Assembly (NCBI GenBank): GCA_027627225.1
Contig: CM051026.1
Location: 6,084,415 to 6,148,414 of the forward strand
Direction: 5' to 3'
Source: Congeria kusceri
Taxonomy: Eukaryota; Mollusca; Bivalvia; Myida; Dreissenidae
Length of the DNA stretch: 64,000 nt
Positions 11,780-23,700 of this stretch are shown here, in pieces (positions within the stretch are counted from its first letter, which is position 1; each line of letters starts with the position of its first letter). The notes under the pieces were generated by a model that was given only the letters and a program-made list of their open reading frames with translations, was not told the DNA's origin and made no database searches. The translations under genes were made by a program, and so were the position numbers.

Positions 11780-12700
11780 CAGTATCATAATGATTACCAT
11801 TGGGCAAATTAAACGATATTCAAAATGGCACTTCTTACTTTCCCGTAGTGGTGTCAGCCTGGCCTAAAGCTGTTAGGATCATAGTTCTTTGGCTGTTTGG
11901 CTTTAAAATAACGGTACATTTAGTTGTTTTGTGAACAACTTAAAAAGAAAAATTGTAATTATGTGTAATTTGTCACTAGCGGATATTATCTTGTTTTTTA
12001 TTTCAGGCACACTAAGATTTTATAATAAAACCTTTCAAATACTTATTTATAAAAATAACAGATCAACAACTACCGATTATTTGGAAATTACAGCTTGTCA
12101 GTGTACCGAAAATAGTTGTGTATTTCATAATAATAGGTGTCACTTGAGAGCTCGTTGTCGACTATGACGATGTTATTTGTCTGCATACCTTCAGAATGTC
12201 TGAATAGATTGTGAATGATTGATTGATTTATGGTCCAATGATAATTATCTCAGAGGGATAATTTTACTTAAGTTTTTTCATAATTACATACAAAATTGTT
12301 AACACCTTGAATGCTACCATTGAGCTTTGATGTTGGTGCTATTAGCTCTGGTCTAATGAAGGCCACTAGCTTCACTGAAGAATGGTTCTGTACAAAGGGA
12401 GATCTTTAGAAGTGGTCGCATAATTGTTTGGTATTCGCTTCATAATCACAATTATTGGCAAACAAGTGGCAGCATTTGTAGATTTATCGGTAAGCATTGA
12501 AAATTGCGTTATTGTCATGTCATGTTGCAGTTTTGTACTTCACTTGTAGCAAATCAAATATAATTTAGTCAAATTTTCTTCCACTTAGCTATAAAATTAT
12601 CTTCATTTTTCGGGGGTTCATAAAAATATGTTGTACTTGCTTTTTTGTGAACAAATTCAGTGCCGGGGTAATTTAGGGAGTATACTGTTGTATCATGTCT
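11780..12700 (+). repeat. Paralogous anonymous block, copy 1 (pairs with 40480-41360)
   Basis: About 0.9 kb is collinear and in the same orientation as 40480-41360. Shared landmarks in order: 'gattatttggaaat', 'accgaaaatagttgtgta', 'cataattacatacaaaattg', 'aagtggtcgca', 'ttgtttggtatt', 'cacttg.agca' and 'tttagggagtatactgt'. The 78-codon ORF at 11931-12167 is not conserved in the partner, so the similarity is not protein-driven. Confidence 0.75.
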
Positions 12701-13559
12701 TCCTTTATTGCATGGAAAAACATCTGTCATAAATACTATCATGATTTTGGCAGACCGAAACGCTGTGATTGTGTAGTATTAAGAACATCAAATTTTGTGG
12801 CATGGCCAATAAAGCTTATTTTATTCTACCCCCACAAACGGAGTAAGCTTGTCAGTCTGTTGGTTTTTGGTTTCTGGATGATAACTCAAGAAAGGCATGA
12901 CATATTCAAATAATTTTTGGTACACATGTGTAACATCATAGAATAGGCAGTGTTCATTCTTGGCCGAGTTGCAGGTGTGCCCATGGCCACACAACCAGTG
13001 CGCCATTTAAGGATTATCTTGGGGAGGGGGAGGTGCAACATACTATCTCATATTTATAATATTCATGTTACTTTTATTATGTTTTTATTTTTATTGTCAA
13101 AAACATAAAATTACTCTTATCATTGCATGCTTACCACAAACATTTCTCTTAAAAACCCTTCAACAATTTGTGACCGTCAACCTTTGTGGAATATTTATCT
13201 GTTTGTACTCTCAAACTTCCAGACCAAGTATGGCACTATGGGTACGGCCAGATCAAAGGATGTTTTCTCGCCCTCATTTTCCACAGTGTTCTCATTTTGC
13301 CTAGGAATTTTGGTGGAAAATTCGGAAGATTTTGTCCCTCAATGCTCTCTTTATCTGCTTTTTGCTTCGACATCGTTTTTTTAAAAATTAAAATCATCTT
13401 AAACCGCATGCAAATTTCAGACAGCACTGTTATCAATTTGTAATGATGTAAGCGAGGTGATGCGCCCAAATGGCCTTCTGACAATATTTTTGTTGCGCCC
13501 GTTTATTATTTTTTTGCGTGAATCCCGCAAAGGCGCAGCCCAGAATGTTTTGGTACATA
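12701..13559. other. Unassigned DNA with one repeat fragment
   Basis: 12825-13005 ('ctacccccacaaacggag', 'taagcttgtcagtctgttgg', 'ggatgataactcaagaaagg') is a fragment of the repeat at 49722-50385. Three overlapping ORFs between 13065 and 13484 have no recognisable domain and no support in other frames. Confidence 0.45.
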
Positions 13560-13790
13560 GAATTGTCAGAACACTGCTATTTGTTCGAAAAATACACTTG
13601 AGTGTATTTATTTAAAGTGTATTTTATGTGTATTTACTAGTGCATTAATACACTTTTTTGTAAAAAATGCAGAAAAAGTACAGAAAAAATACACAGTGTT
13701 CTAAAAGTGTATTTATTGTGCATTTAACGCACAAAAATTACAGTGCAAATACCGCAGCGTATAATACGCATTAAATGCTTATTAAATACT
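13560..13790. repeat. T-rich repeat with 'gtgtattta' motifs and an 'agaagggt' end
   Basis: 'gtgtattta'-type words recur between 13590 and 13730. The right part ('cagtgcaaataccgcagcg', then 'ccagaagggtg' near 13797) resembles 52185-52265 ('cagtgccaataccgccacg', 'gagaagggt'). Both lie close to the same downstream paralogous block. Confidence 0.45.
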
Positions 13791-13804
13791 CGTTTTCCAG
13801 AAGG

Positions 13805-14065
13805 GTGTTTGGTTGACTGTAAAGAAAACAAATGACAAAGACCAATATAATAGCATAAGACAAGAATATTGTTCCAAGACGTAAAACAGCTCGCAATGCA
13901 CGAGCATATTGCTCCCTTCATGGTCATTTGGTTTAGTAATTTGTTATTTTGAAAGTAATTTGCCAGAAGTATTCCTTCATTATAAACTACAATGGACAAA
14001 CATGGTATTAGCCAGTAAATAAATTGCCTCACTAATTTACCAAAGTTATATCATTAACAACAACA
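13805..14065 (+). repeat. Paralogous anonymous block (pairs with 53205-53420)
   Basis: Collinear with 53205-53420: 'aacaaatgacaaa', 'attgttcca'/'attgtccca', 'gctcccttcatggtcatttt'-like, 'aatttgccagaagtattc', 'acatggtattagcca', 'ttaccaaagttata' and 'aacaacaacaac'. In both copies a modular repeat ending in 'agctcttgtt' lies downstream. Here an expanded triplet microsatellite lies between block and repeat. Confidence 0.75.
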
Positions 14066-14086
14066 ACCACTTAATCATCTAAAATA

Positions 14087-14117
14087 CAACCACCACCACT
14101 ACCACATCCACTATTAT

Positions 14118-14154
<37 letters not shown>

Positions 14155-14464
14155 ACTATTACTACTACTATCACTACTACTGCTGCTGCTGCTACTACTA
14201 CTACTACTACTACTACTATTACTACTACTGCTGATGCTGCTGCAGCTACTACTGCTACTGCTGCTGCTGCAGCTACAACTATTACTTCTTCTATTACTAC
14301 TACTGCCTCTGCTACTGCTACTATAACTACTACTACTACTACTGCTGCTGCTGCTACTACTACAACTTCTACTACTACTACTATTACTACTGCTGCTCTG
14401 CTGCTGCTGCTGCTACTACAACTACTACTACTACAACTACTACTACTTCGACGACTACTACTAT

Positions 14465-14512
<48 letters not shown>

Positions 14513-14573
14513 CACCACCATCACCAACACCACTGCCACTACTGCTACTACTGCTACTCCACTTCAACAACAA
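14087..14573. repeat. Compound trinucleotide microsatellite (CTA/CTG/CCA)
   Basis: Nearly 490 bp of interspersed CTA, CTG, CCA and ACT triplets. The minus strand reads as a 164-codon Ser/Val/Ala-rich frame, simply because the repeat period is three. It expands the short 'aacaacaac' stretch seen at the same place in the paralogous block near 53410. Confidence 0.95.
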
Positions 14574-15486
14574 CTCTGCTAACTTAAGAATGCATTGAGA
14601 TATTTTAATGAAACTTTATACATACATACCTTATATCGAGACCTCGCTTGGGATTGCATATGGGGTAGGTCAAGTTTACTAAAAATAGAAAAATGGTTTC
14701 CGCTCAATAACTTGAGAATGCATTGAGATATTTTTATGAAACTTAAAACGTACATACTTTATATCGAGACCTCATTTGCGTATATGGTCATGGTCACTGT
14801 TACTAAAATAGAAAATCGGTTTCTCCTGAATAAATTGAGAACGCATTGGATTTTTAAATGAAACTTTATGACTAGATATACCTTATATCAAGACCTTGCC
14901 TGGGATTGCATATGGGGTGGGTGGGTTCAAGGTCAAGGTCCTTGTTATTAAAGATAGAAAAATGGTTTCCACTCAATAACTTGAAAACGGCTTGAGATAT
15001 TTTAATGAAACTTAATACATAGATACCTTATATCGAGACCTCGCTTAAATTGCATATGGGGTGGGTGGGGTCAAGATCAAGGTCACTGTTACTAAAAATA
15101 GAAAAACGGTTTCTGCGCAATAACTTGAGAATGCATTGAGATATTTTAATGAAACGTAATAGATACCTTATATTTAGACCTCGCTTGGGATTGCATATAG
15201 GGTGGGTAGAGTCAAGGTTGAGGTCACCGTTACTAAAAAAAAAGGTTTCTGCTCAATAGCTTGAGAACACATTGAGATATTTTAATGAAACTTGCCTACA
15301 TAGATATCTTAAATACGGGTTGGGTGGGGTTAAGGTCGAGTTCATCATTACTAACAATTTCATTGATGTGCATTTCGATAAATTTGTTTTCGTGGAATTT
15401 CCATGTTTCTTGTTGTAGAAAAAAATGCCAATAACTCTGATATACACAAAAAAAGTCGAGCGTGCTGTCCTACAACAGCTCTTGTT
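14574..15486 (+). mobile_element. Modular repeat, 'ggtcaaggtcactgttact' family, copy 1
   Basis: Five to six degenerate ~155-bp units with 'aacttgagaatgcattgaga', 'tattttaatgaaactt', 'ccttatatcgagacctcgct' and 'tgggattgcatatggggtgg'. It ends at 'cctacaacagctcttgtt', an end shared with the elements at 41400-42500 and 53437-53902. Other copies: 18403-19825 and fragments at 37745 and 62128. No ORF. Confidence 0.75.
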
Positions 15487-15835
15487 CTTGTCTGTGTTTG
15501 GCTGGCTAGAGGCAGCTGTGGTCTTATAACATTTATTCTACATGTATATTGACCTTGTTCTCAATGTTTCATTGTAATTGATTATGAAATTTATATGGAG
15601 GGCATTGAATACTAAAACCGGTATTCAAATATTTGCTTGTTTGTTCATGTGAATATTTGCATAGACTCATTTTTACTACATTAAGCTTTGTGACCCAGTC
15701 AACACCATGTTAATAATCGTACAGAGTTTTGGTATACATTATCGCTGTATCTTCATTAGCAAATTGCAATATCATATTAACGTGTTGATGCCATTAAGCG
15801 TAAACCACTGAGGTCCCATGTTAAGTGTTGTTTTT
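15487..15835 (+). repeat. Continuation of the paralogous block beyond the inserted repeat
   Basis: 15525-15600 ('aacatttat', 'tgttctcaatgtttcattgt', 'aattgattatgaaat') corresponds to 53955-54015 in the second copy, supporting one interrupted duplicated segment. The remainder to 15835 is unassigned. Confidence 0.5.
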
Positions 15836-17627
15836 AGCTCAACTGAGCAGAAAGTGCTCATGGTGAGGTTTCGTGATCGCCCATTGTCCATCGTGCATGC
15901 GTGCGTGTGTCCGTCGTCAACTTTTCATTCCAACGACATGTCCTGAACCACTTGGTAGATTTTTACCAAACTTTACAGGAATGATCAATGGGTGACCCTC
16001 TTTCAAAGTTGTTAAAATTGTTACGGTCCACTGCATATATAGGTCTCTAGAGCTAAAAATAGATTTAATAAGTGTAAACTAAAAAAATCTCTGAAACTGC
16101 AAAGCCAGAGGTTTCATATTTGGTATGTAACATCCTATAGTGATCCTCTACAAAGAATGTTCAAATTATGCCCCTGGGGTCAAAACTGGCCACTCCCCGG
16201 GGGTCACATGGTTTATATAGTATATATAGAAAAATGACTTTCAAAATATTCTCCTCCGTAACCGCATGGCCTGGAGGTTTCATATTTGGTATGTAACATC
16301 CTTTAGTGGTGCTTTAAAAATTTTGTTCTAATTATTCACTTGGGGTCAAAAAGGGCTACGCCCCGCGGGTCACATGGTTTAAACTTTATATAGAATATAT
16401 AACACAATGACTTCATCAATCTTCTCCTCTGAAACCACAAGGCCCAGATGTTTCAAATTATGCTATATAAAATATATAGCACAAAGACTTAAAATCTTAA
16501 CCTCGTGTGTCACATAGTTTATATAGAATATATAGCACAATGACTTTAAAAATCTTCTCCTCTGAAACCACAAGGCCCAGAGATTTCAAATTATGCTATA
16601 TAAAATATATAGCACAAAGACTTAAAATCTTAACCTCGTGTGTCACATAGTTTATATAGAATATATAGCACAATGACTTTAAAAATCTCCTCTGACACCA
16701 CAAGGCACAGAGGTTTCAAATAATGCTATATATAATATATAGTAAAAAATCTAAGCAAGGCCCAGAGGTTTCATATGCGGTATGTAACATTCTTTAGTGG
16801 TCCTTTACAAAGGTTGTTCAAATTATGCCCCTGGGGTCAAAACGGGCCATTATAGGATGTTACATACCATATTTGGTATGTAACATCCTATAGTGGTCCA
16901 CTACAAAGAGTGTTCAAATTATGCCCCTGGGGTCAAAACTTGCCATGCCCCGGGGATCACTTGGTTTACATAAACTGAAATAGCGAAATGTCTTTAAAAA
17001 TTTTCCATAAAACTCAAGACCCAGAGGTTTTGTATTTGGTATGTAACATCCTCAAGTGGTCCTCTTTAAACATTGTTCAAATTATGCCCCATGGGTCAAA
17101 ACTGACCACATCCCAGCGGTCACATGGTTTATAGACTTTAATAGCAAAATGACTTTTAAATTCTTCTCTGAAACTGCAAGGCCTAGAGGTTTTATATTTG
17201 GTATGTAACATCTGTATAGTGGTCCTCTACAAATATTGTTTAAATTATGCCCCTAGGGTCAAATCTGGTCACGCCTCTGGGGTCACATGGTTTATATAGA
17301 CTTAAATTGCAAAAAATCTTTTCCTCTGAAATGGCAAAGCCCACAGCTTTCCTATATTTGGTACGTAACATTGCATAGTGGTCCTCTCCAAAGACTGTTC
17401 AAATTATGCCACTAGGGTCAAATATGGTGGCACCCAGTGGGGTCGCATGCTTTATATAGACTTAAATAGCGAAGTTACTTTAAAAATATTTACCTGAAAC
17501 CGCAAGGCCCAGAGGTTTTTCAAGATTGTTCATATTATGCCCCTGCGATAAAAATAAGCCACTCCTCGGGGATGCAAATTCCGATTGGGTTACAAGGTCT
17601 CACGTGAGCGTCCTAAGGCCCTCTTGT
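15836..17627 (+). mobile_element. Modular tandem-repeat element, AGCTCACC family, copy 2
   Basis: Same plan as the copy at 1385: a degenerate 5' hairpin ('agctcaactgagcag'), about ten ~165-bp units, and a 3' end with 'ggtctcacgtgagcgtccta' and 'aaggccctcttgtt'. Between 16388 and 16745 a different ~133-bp sub-unit ('atatagcacaatgacttt', 'cttaacctcgtgtgtcacat') is repeated about three times. A perfect inverted repeat lies at 16851-16892. Confidence 0.75.
16851..16892. repeat. Perfect 18-bp inverted repeat inside the element
   Basis: The arms 16851-16868 (tataggatgttacatacc) and 16875-16892 are exact reverse complements around a 6-bp loop. The sequence is a normal unit motif facing an inverted copy of itself, so it marks an inversion junction within the tandem units. 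Confidence 0.9.
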
Positions 17628-17839
17628 TTTTCTCATATTTTATCCTTGTTAAAAAAACACACACCAAAACTTTATTTTCCAGACATACTTATGTATTGCT
17701 AAATATGTTGTATGTTGTTTTTATCAAATATGTCTATGGAAATAAATAAATTTGGAATAACAAGAAAAAGAAAATCCTGCACATATGAAAAAAATCCTTG
17801 CAAGATGATAATGAAAATGACAAATGTATGTCTACTTTT

Positions 17840-18025
17840 AAAGTACCGCTCTTAACTACTAATGAAATACCCCTCATGACTACATTTGAAATACCCATCA
17901 TGACTACGTTTAAAATGCCCCTCATGACTACATCTGAAATACCCATGATGACTACTTTCGAAATGTTCCTCTTATCTACTTTTGTAGTGCGCCTCCATAC
18001 AATTTTTGTAACACCCCTCTTTCAG
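17840..18025 (+). repeat. 24-bp tandem repeat ending at the PLOD exon 1 acceptor
   Basis: About seven to eight degenerate 24-bp units (core 'aaatacccctcatgactaca') run directly into the pyrimidine tract and AG (18024-18025) of the next exon; the last unit supplies 'acacccctctttcag'. The period is eight codons, so the frame stays open from 17798 through the repeat and into the exon, giving a T-T-F-E-I-P-L-M-like peptide repeat. Confidence 0.85.
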
Positions 18026-18147
18026 GTGGAAGACCATCCTCTGGTGATGATGGGGATACTAATTGAACGGCCCATGCCATTTTTGAGGGAGTTCTTTCAG
18101 CCCTGGACTACCCGAAATCGAGAATCAGTCTCAGCTTGCATAACAGT
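18026..18147 (+). pseudogene. PLOD (lysyl hydroxylase) exon remnant 1 of 5
   Basis: PLOD enzymes hydroxylate collagen lysines in the endoplasmic reticulum, using iron, 2-oxoglutarate and ascorbate. From 18026 the exon reads VEDHPLVMMGILIERPMPFL then REFF. This fits the family segment I recall as '..V.IGVFIEQPTPFL..FL', which opens the second glycosyltransferase-like region. The expected continuation LDYPKSRISLSLHNS is present but in another reading frame, so an indel lies near 18095-18100. The donor is GTAAGTA from 18148; the acceptor is AG at 18024-18025. The exon ends in phase 0 and the next remnant (29391) begins in phase 0, as expected. The intron between them is ~11.2 kb and repeat-filled. 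Upstream PLOD exons were not found in the window. Confidence 0.85.
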
Positions 18148-18184
18148 GTAAGTATAACTATTACAATAAGACTGAAGTAAAATT

Positions 18185-18310
18185 AAGTCTGTCCGGCTAG
18201 CACAGTGGTTGGTACGCTCACTTTTAACTGCTGCGTTTGGTGTTCAATTCCAGATCCTGACAGGTACTCGGGTTCTCCCTAAATCACAAGATTGCACCAA
18301 AATTAAAAGA
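18185..18310 (+). mobile_element. tRNA-derived SINE-like sequence
   Basis: 'GGCTAGCACAGTGGTTGGTA' resembles a tRNA A box (TRGC..AGTGG). 'GGTGTTCAATTCC' ~45 bases later resembles a B box (GGTTCRANNCC). It lies in the first intron of the PLOD remnant, just after the donor. No cloverleaf acceptor stem was found. Boundaries are approximate. Confidence 0.55.
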
Positions 18311-18402
18311 TATTTCAGTATAAAACATACAGGTAGCTGGAAATTGCATCTATGATTCCAAATTTGTCCCAACTTTCAATGAGTGTCTAGTAAATTATGC
18401 TC

Positions 18403-19825
18403 CCCTTCGAAGAAGTGGGGGTATCTTGCTTTGCACCTGTCTGTCTGTCAGTAGGTCGGTCGGTCGCACAGTCGGTAGGTCTATCCGTAGACCATTTCGT
18501 TTCCGGATGATATCTTGAGAACGCTTTGACCTACGATCATGAAAGTTGGTACGCTGGTTACTTGGGAGGAAAGGACGAACCCTATAAATTTTGAAGTAAA
18601 CAGGTCAAAAGTCAAGGCCACAGTTGCTAAAAATAGAAAAACTGGCTCCCCTCAATTACTTAAGAACGCATTGAGATATTTTAATGAAACTTTATACATA
18701 GATACCTTACATCAAGACCTCGCTTGGGATTGCGAATGGGATGGGTGGGGTCAATGTCAAGGTCACAGTTACTAAAAATAGAAAAATGGTTTCCGCTCAA
18801 TAACGCATCGAGATATTTTTTTTAATGGTATTTATGATATTTTAATGAAACTTGATACATAGATACGTTATATTGAGACCTCGTTTGGGATTACATGTGG
18901 GGTGGGTGGGGTCAAGGTCACCGTTACTAAAAATATAAAAACGGGTTCCGCTCAATAACTTGAGAATGCATTGAGATATTTTAATGAAACTTTATTCATA
19001 GATACCTTACATCAAGACCTCGCTTGGATTGCATATGGGGTGGGTATGATCAAGGTCACCGTTACTAAAAATAGAAAACCAGTTTTGGCTCAATAACTTG
19101 AGAACGCATTGATATATTTTAATGAAACTGCATACATAGATACCTTATTTTGAGACCTCGCTTTGGATTGGATATGGGGTGGGTGGGGTCATGGTCGAGG
19201 TCACCATTACTTAAAATAGAAATACGGTCTTGGCTCAATAACTTGAGAACGCATCGGGGTATTTTAATGAAAGTTCGTACATAGATACCTTATATTCAGA
19301 CCTAGCTTGGGATTGCATATCGGGTGGTGGGGTCACGGTCAAGGTCACTGTAACTAAAAATAGAATAAACGGCTTCAGCACAATAACTTGAGAACGCATC
19401 GGGATATTTTAATGAAACCTCATACATATATACCTTATATCGAGACCTCGCTTGGGATTTCATATGGGGTGGGTGGGGTCAAGGTTACAATTGCTAAAAA
19501 TAGAAAAACGGTTCCCGCACAATAACTTGAGAATGCATCAATATATTTTAATGAAACTTCATACATAGACAACTTATATTGAGACCTCTCTTGGGATTTT
19601 ATATTGGGTGGGTGGGGTCAAGGTGAAAGTCACCATTACTAAAAATAGAAAAATGGTTTCCACTCAATAACTTGAGAACGCATTGTGATATTTTAATGAA
19701 ACTTCGTACATAGATACCATATATCGAGACCTCGCTTGGGCATGAGTATTAAACATTTTTCTTAACAATTACACATATTCACAACTTGGCTGCAAGTCAG
19801 GGGGCATACATGTTTTACAAACATC
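18403..19825 (+). mobile_element. Modular repeat, 'ggtcaaggtcactgttact' family, copy 2
   Basis: Begins with 'tatgctccccttcgaagaag', then GTCTGTCTGTCAG/GGTCGGTCGG runs typical of the 5' parts of these families. Eight to nine ~155-bp units follow with 'aacttgagaacgcattgaga', 'gagacctcgcttgggatt' and 'ggggtgggtggggtcaaggt'. Ends near 'acaaacatctcttgtt'. The 78-codon ORF at 18539 is repeat sequence. Confidence 0.8.
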
Positions 19826-20718
19826 TCTTGTTAATATTAATTTTATGATTTATGGATTTTCGTGGCAGTTATTAGGAACCACTGCGCATAATTTTGAATT
19901 GGTACACCAAGTGATTACGCATATCAAAATTCTTACTGAGATTGTGAGGGAAATTTTTGTTTTGCTTTATTCTCACCATGTGTCATAGTGGGATTCTGTA
20001 TTTGTCTTTGTGTCTGAATTGTAATTATTTAGGAATTTTGTTGAGCATATGTTCACCTTCAACAGAAATGTGAACTTCACTGAACTTCCCGATTTTAATA
20101 ATTTAAAATGATTGAATTTGGAATTCTACTTTTGTGTGGTACAAATTTTATATGAAAAAAGATTTTCGAAAAGTTTTTTACGCATTAGTTTTTTAGCTTG
20201 ATTCTGATTAAATAATAAGGTACATTTATTTTACTAAAAGATGCACTGATTTCTAGCAATAAAATTTAAAGACTATATTCATCATTGTATTATATTTATT
20301 GTCATATGTTTTTCTGTTACAATATGCAAATAAATGTACCTAACTTATTCATTTGACAGTAAAATAGCTTCACAAACAAGTGCACCCAACACCCACTCCT
20401 ATTTCGTGGCAAGAAATTCCACCCTGCCATTTACCAGTATGCAAATACACCAACATAACAATGGCAATTGCCAATGGTAACCATGCTATACCTTATGCTC
20501 TGTTTATGGTTAGCTTTGGTGCATTGTTGGACCCTGTTTTGTGTTAAGGTTTACAAAATGTGATTCCCCATGGAGCTTTTCAAATGTAGATTAATAAAGA
20601 CGCCTCGTTTAATGTGTGTTATTTAAATTTTGAAATGAACGCTATTGTTGTCACCAGTAGTGGCAAAGCGTAATTATTCTGTATTGTAAAGTTCTGTTTG
20701 TTAAATTGCACACAATGG
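19826..20718. other. AT-rich intronic DNA
   Basis: Lies between a modular repeat and the minisatellite, within the PLOD remnant's first intron. No recognised repeat or coding signal. Confidence 0.5.
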
Positions 20719-23700
20719 TGACAGTTTGTTAGATGCAGACAGTTTGTTGAGATGCAGACAGTTTGTTGAGATGCAGACAGTTTGTTAGGATGCAGACAGT
20801 TTGTTGAGATGCAGACAGTTTGTTGAGATGCAGACAGTTTGTTAGGATGCAGACAGTTTGTTGAGATGCAGACAGTTTGTTAGGATGCAGACAGTTTGTT
20901 GAGATGCAGACAGTTTGTTAGGATGCAGACAGTTTGTTAGGATGCAGACAGTTTGTTAGGATGCAGACAGTTTGTTAGGATGCAGACAATTTGTTAGGAT
21001 GCAGACAGTTTGTTAGGATGCAGACAGTTTGTGAGATGCAGACAGTTTGTTAGGATGCAGACAGTTTGTTAGAGTGCAGACAGTTTGTTAGATGCAGACA
21101 GTTTGTTGAGATGCAGACAGTTTGTTAGGATGCAGACAGTTTGTTGAGATGCAGACAGTTTGTTAGGATGCAGACAGTTTGTTGAGATGCAGACAGTTTT
21201 TTGAGATGCACACAGTTTGTTAGGATGCAGACAGTTTGTTAGATGCAGACAGTTTGATGAGATGCAGACAGTTTGTTGAGATGCAGACAGTTTGTTAGGA
21301 TGCAGACAGTTTGTTAGGATGCAGACAGTTTGTTAGGATGCAGACAGTTTGTTAGATGCAGACAGTTTGTTGAGATGCAGACAGTTTTTTAGGGTGCAGA
21401 CAGTTTGTTGAGATGCAGACAGTTTGTTAGGATGCAGACAGTTTGTTAGGATGCAGACAGTTTGTTAGGATGCAGACAGTTTGTTAGGATGCAGACAGTT
21501 TGTTAGATGCAGACAGTTTGTTGAGATGCAGACAGTTTGTTAGGATGCAGACAGTTTGTTGAGATGCAGACATTTTGTTAGATGCAGACAGTTTGTTGAG
21601 ATGCAGACAGTTTGTTAGGATGCAGACAGTTTGTTGAGATGCAGACAGTTTGTTAGGATGCAGACAGTTTGTTGAGATGCAGACAGTTTGTTGAGATGCA
21701 GACAGTTTGTTAGGATGCAGACAGTTTTTTGAGATGCAGACAGTTTGTTAGGATGCAGACAGTTTGTTGAGATGCAGACAGTTTGTTAGGATGCAGACAG
21801 TTTGTTGAGATGCAGACAGTTTGTTGAGATGCAGACAGTTTGTTAGGATGCAAACAGTTTGTTAGGATGCAGACAATTTGTTAGGATGCAGACAGTTTGT
21901 GAGATGCACACAGTTTGTTAGGGTGCAGACAGTTTGTTAGATGCAGACAGTTTGTTGAGATGCAGACAGTTTGTTAGGATGCAGACAGTTTGTTAGGATG
22001 CAGACAGTTTGTTGAGATGCAGACAGTTTTTTGAGATGCACACAGTTTGTTAGGATGCAGACAGTTTGTTAGATGCAGACAGTTTGATGAGATGCAGACA
22101 GTTTGTTGAGATGCAGACAGTTTGTTAGGATGCAGACAGTTTGTTAGGATGCAGACAGTTTGTTAGATGCAGACAGTTTGTTGAGATGCAGACAGTTTTT
22201 TAGGGTGCAGTCAGTTTGTTGAGATGCAGACAGTTTGTTAGGATGCAGACAGTTTGTTAGGATGCAGACTGTTTGCTAGGATGCAGACAGTTTGTTAGGA
22301 TGCAGACAGTTTGTTAGATGCAGACAGTTTGTTGAGATGCAGACAGTTTTTTAGGGTGCAGACAGTTTGTTGAGATGCAGACATTTTGTTAGATGCAGAC
22401 AGTTTGTTGAGATGCAGACAGTTTGTTAGGATGCAGACAGTTTGTTAGATGCAGACAGTTTGTTGAGATGCAGACAGTTTGTTAGGATGCAGACAGTTTG
22501 TTGAGATGCAGACAGTTTGTTAGGATGCAGACAGTTTGTTAGGATGCAGACAGTTTGTTGAGATGCAGACAGTTTGTTAGGATGCAGAGAGTTTGTTGAG
22601 ATGCAGACAGTTTGTTGAGATGCAGACAGTTTGTTGAGATGCAGACAGTTTGTTAGATGCAGACAGTTTGTTGAGATGCAGACAGTTTGTTGAGATGCAG
22701 ACAGTTTGTTGAGATGCAGACAGTTTGTTAGGATGCAGACAGTTTGTTGAGATGCAGACAGTTTGTTGAGATGCAGACAGTTTGTTGAGATGCAGACAGT
22801 TTGTTAGGATGCAGACAGTTTGTTGAGATGCAGACAGTTTGTTAGGATGCAGACAGTTTGTTGAGATGCAGACAGTTTGTTAGGATGCAGACAGTTTGTT
22901 AGGATGCAGACAATTTGTTAGGATGCAGACAGTTTGTTAGGATGCAGACAGTTTGTGAGATGCAGACAGTTTGTTGAGATGCAGAGAGTTTGTTGAGATG
23001 CAGACAGTTTGTTGAGATGCAGACAGTTTGTTGAGATGCAGACAGTTTGTTAGATGCAGACAGTTTGTTGAGATGCAGACAGTTTGTTGAGATGCAGACA
23101 GTTTGTTGAGATGCAGACAGTTTGTTAGGATGTAGACAGTTTGTTGAGATGCAGACAGTTTGTTGAGATGCAGACAGTTTGTTAGGATGCAGACAGTTTG
23201 TTGAGATGCAGACAGTTTGTTAGGATGCAGACAGTTTGTTGAGATGCAGACAGTTTTTTGAGATGCACACAGTTTGTTAGGATGCAGACAGTTTGTTAGA
23301 TGCAGACAGTTTGATGAGATGCAGACAGTTTGTTAGGATGCAGACAGTTTGTTAGGATGCAGACAGTTTGTTAGGATGCAGACAATTTGTTAGGATGCAG
23401 ACAGTTTGTTAGGATGCAGACAGTTTGTGAGATGCAGACAGTTTGTTAGGATGCAGACAGTTTGTTAGGGTGCAGACAGTTTGTTAGATGCAGACAGTTT
23501 GTTGAGATGCAGACAGTTTGTTAGGATGCAGACAGTTTGTTGAGATGCAGACAGTTTGTTAGGATGCAGACAGTTTGTTGAGATGCAGACAGTTTTTTGA
23601 GATGCACACAGTTTGTTAGGATGCAGACAGTTTGTTAGATGCAGACAGTTTGATGAGATGCAGACAGTTTGTTGAGATGCAGACAGTTTGTTAGGATGCA

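Noticed and set aside
11931..12167. Cys-containing 78-codon ORF
   Set aside because: The paralogous copy at 40740-40810 has frameshifts and no equivalent frame.
13065..13484. Cluster of four overlapping ORFs
   Set aside because: Mutually overlapping in several frames and both strands, without domain or splice evidence.
14079..14573. 164-codon Ser/Val/Ala-rich ORF on the minus strand
   Set aside because: It is the translation of a trinucleotide microsatellite; an open frame is expected from a period of three.
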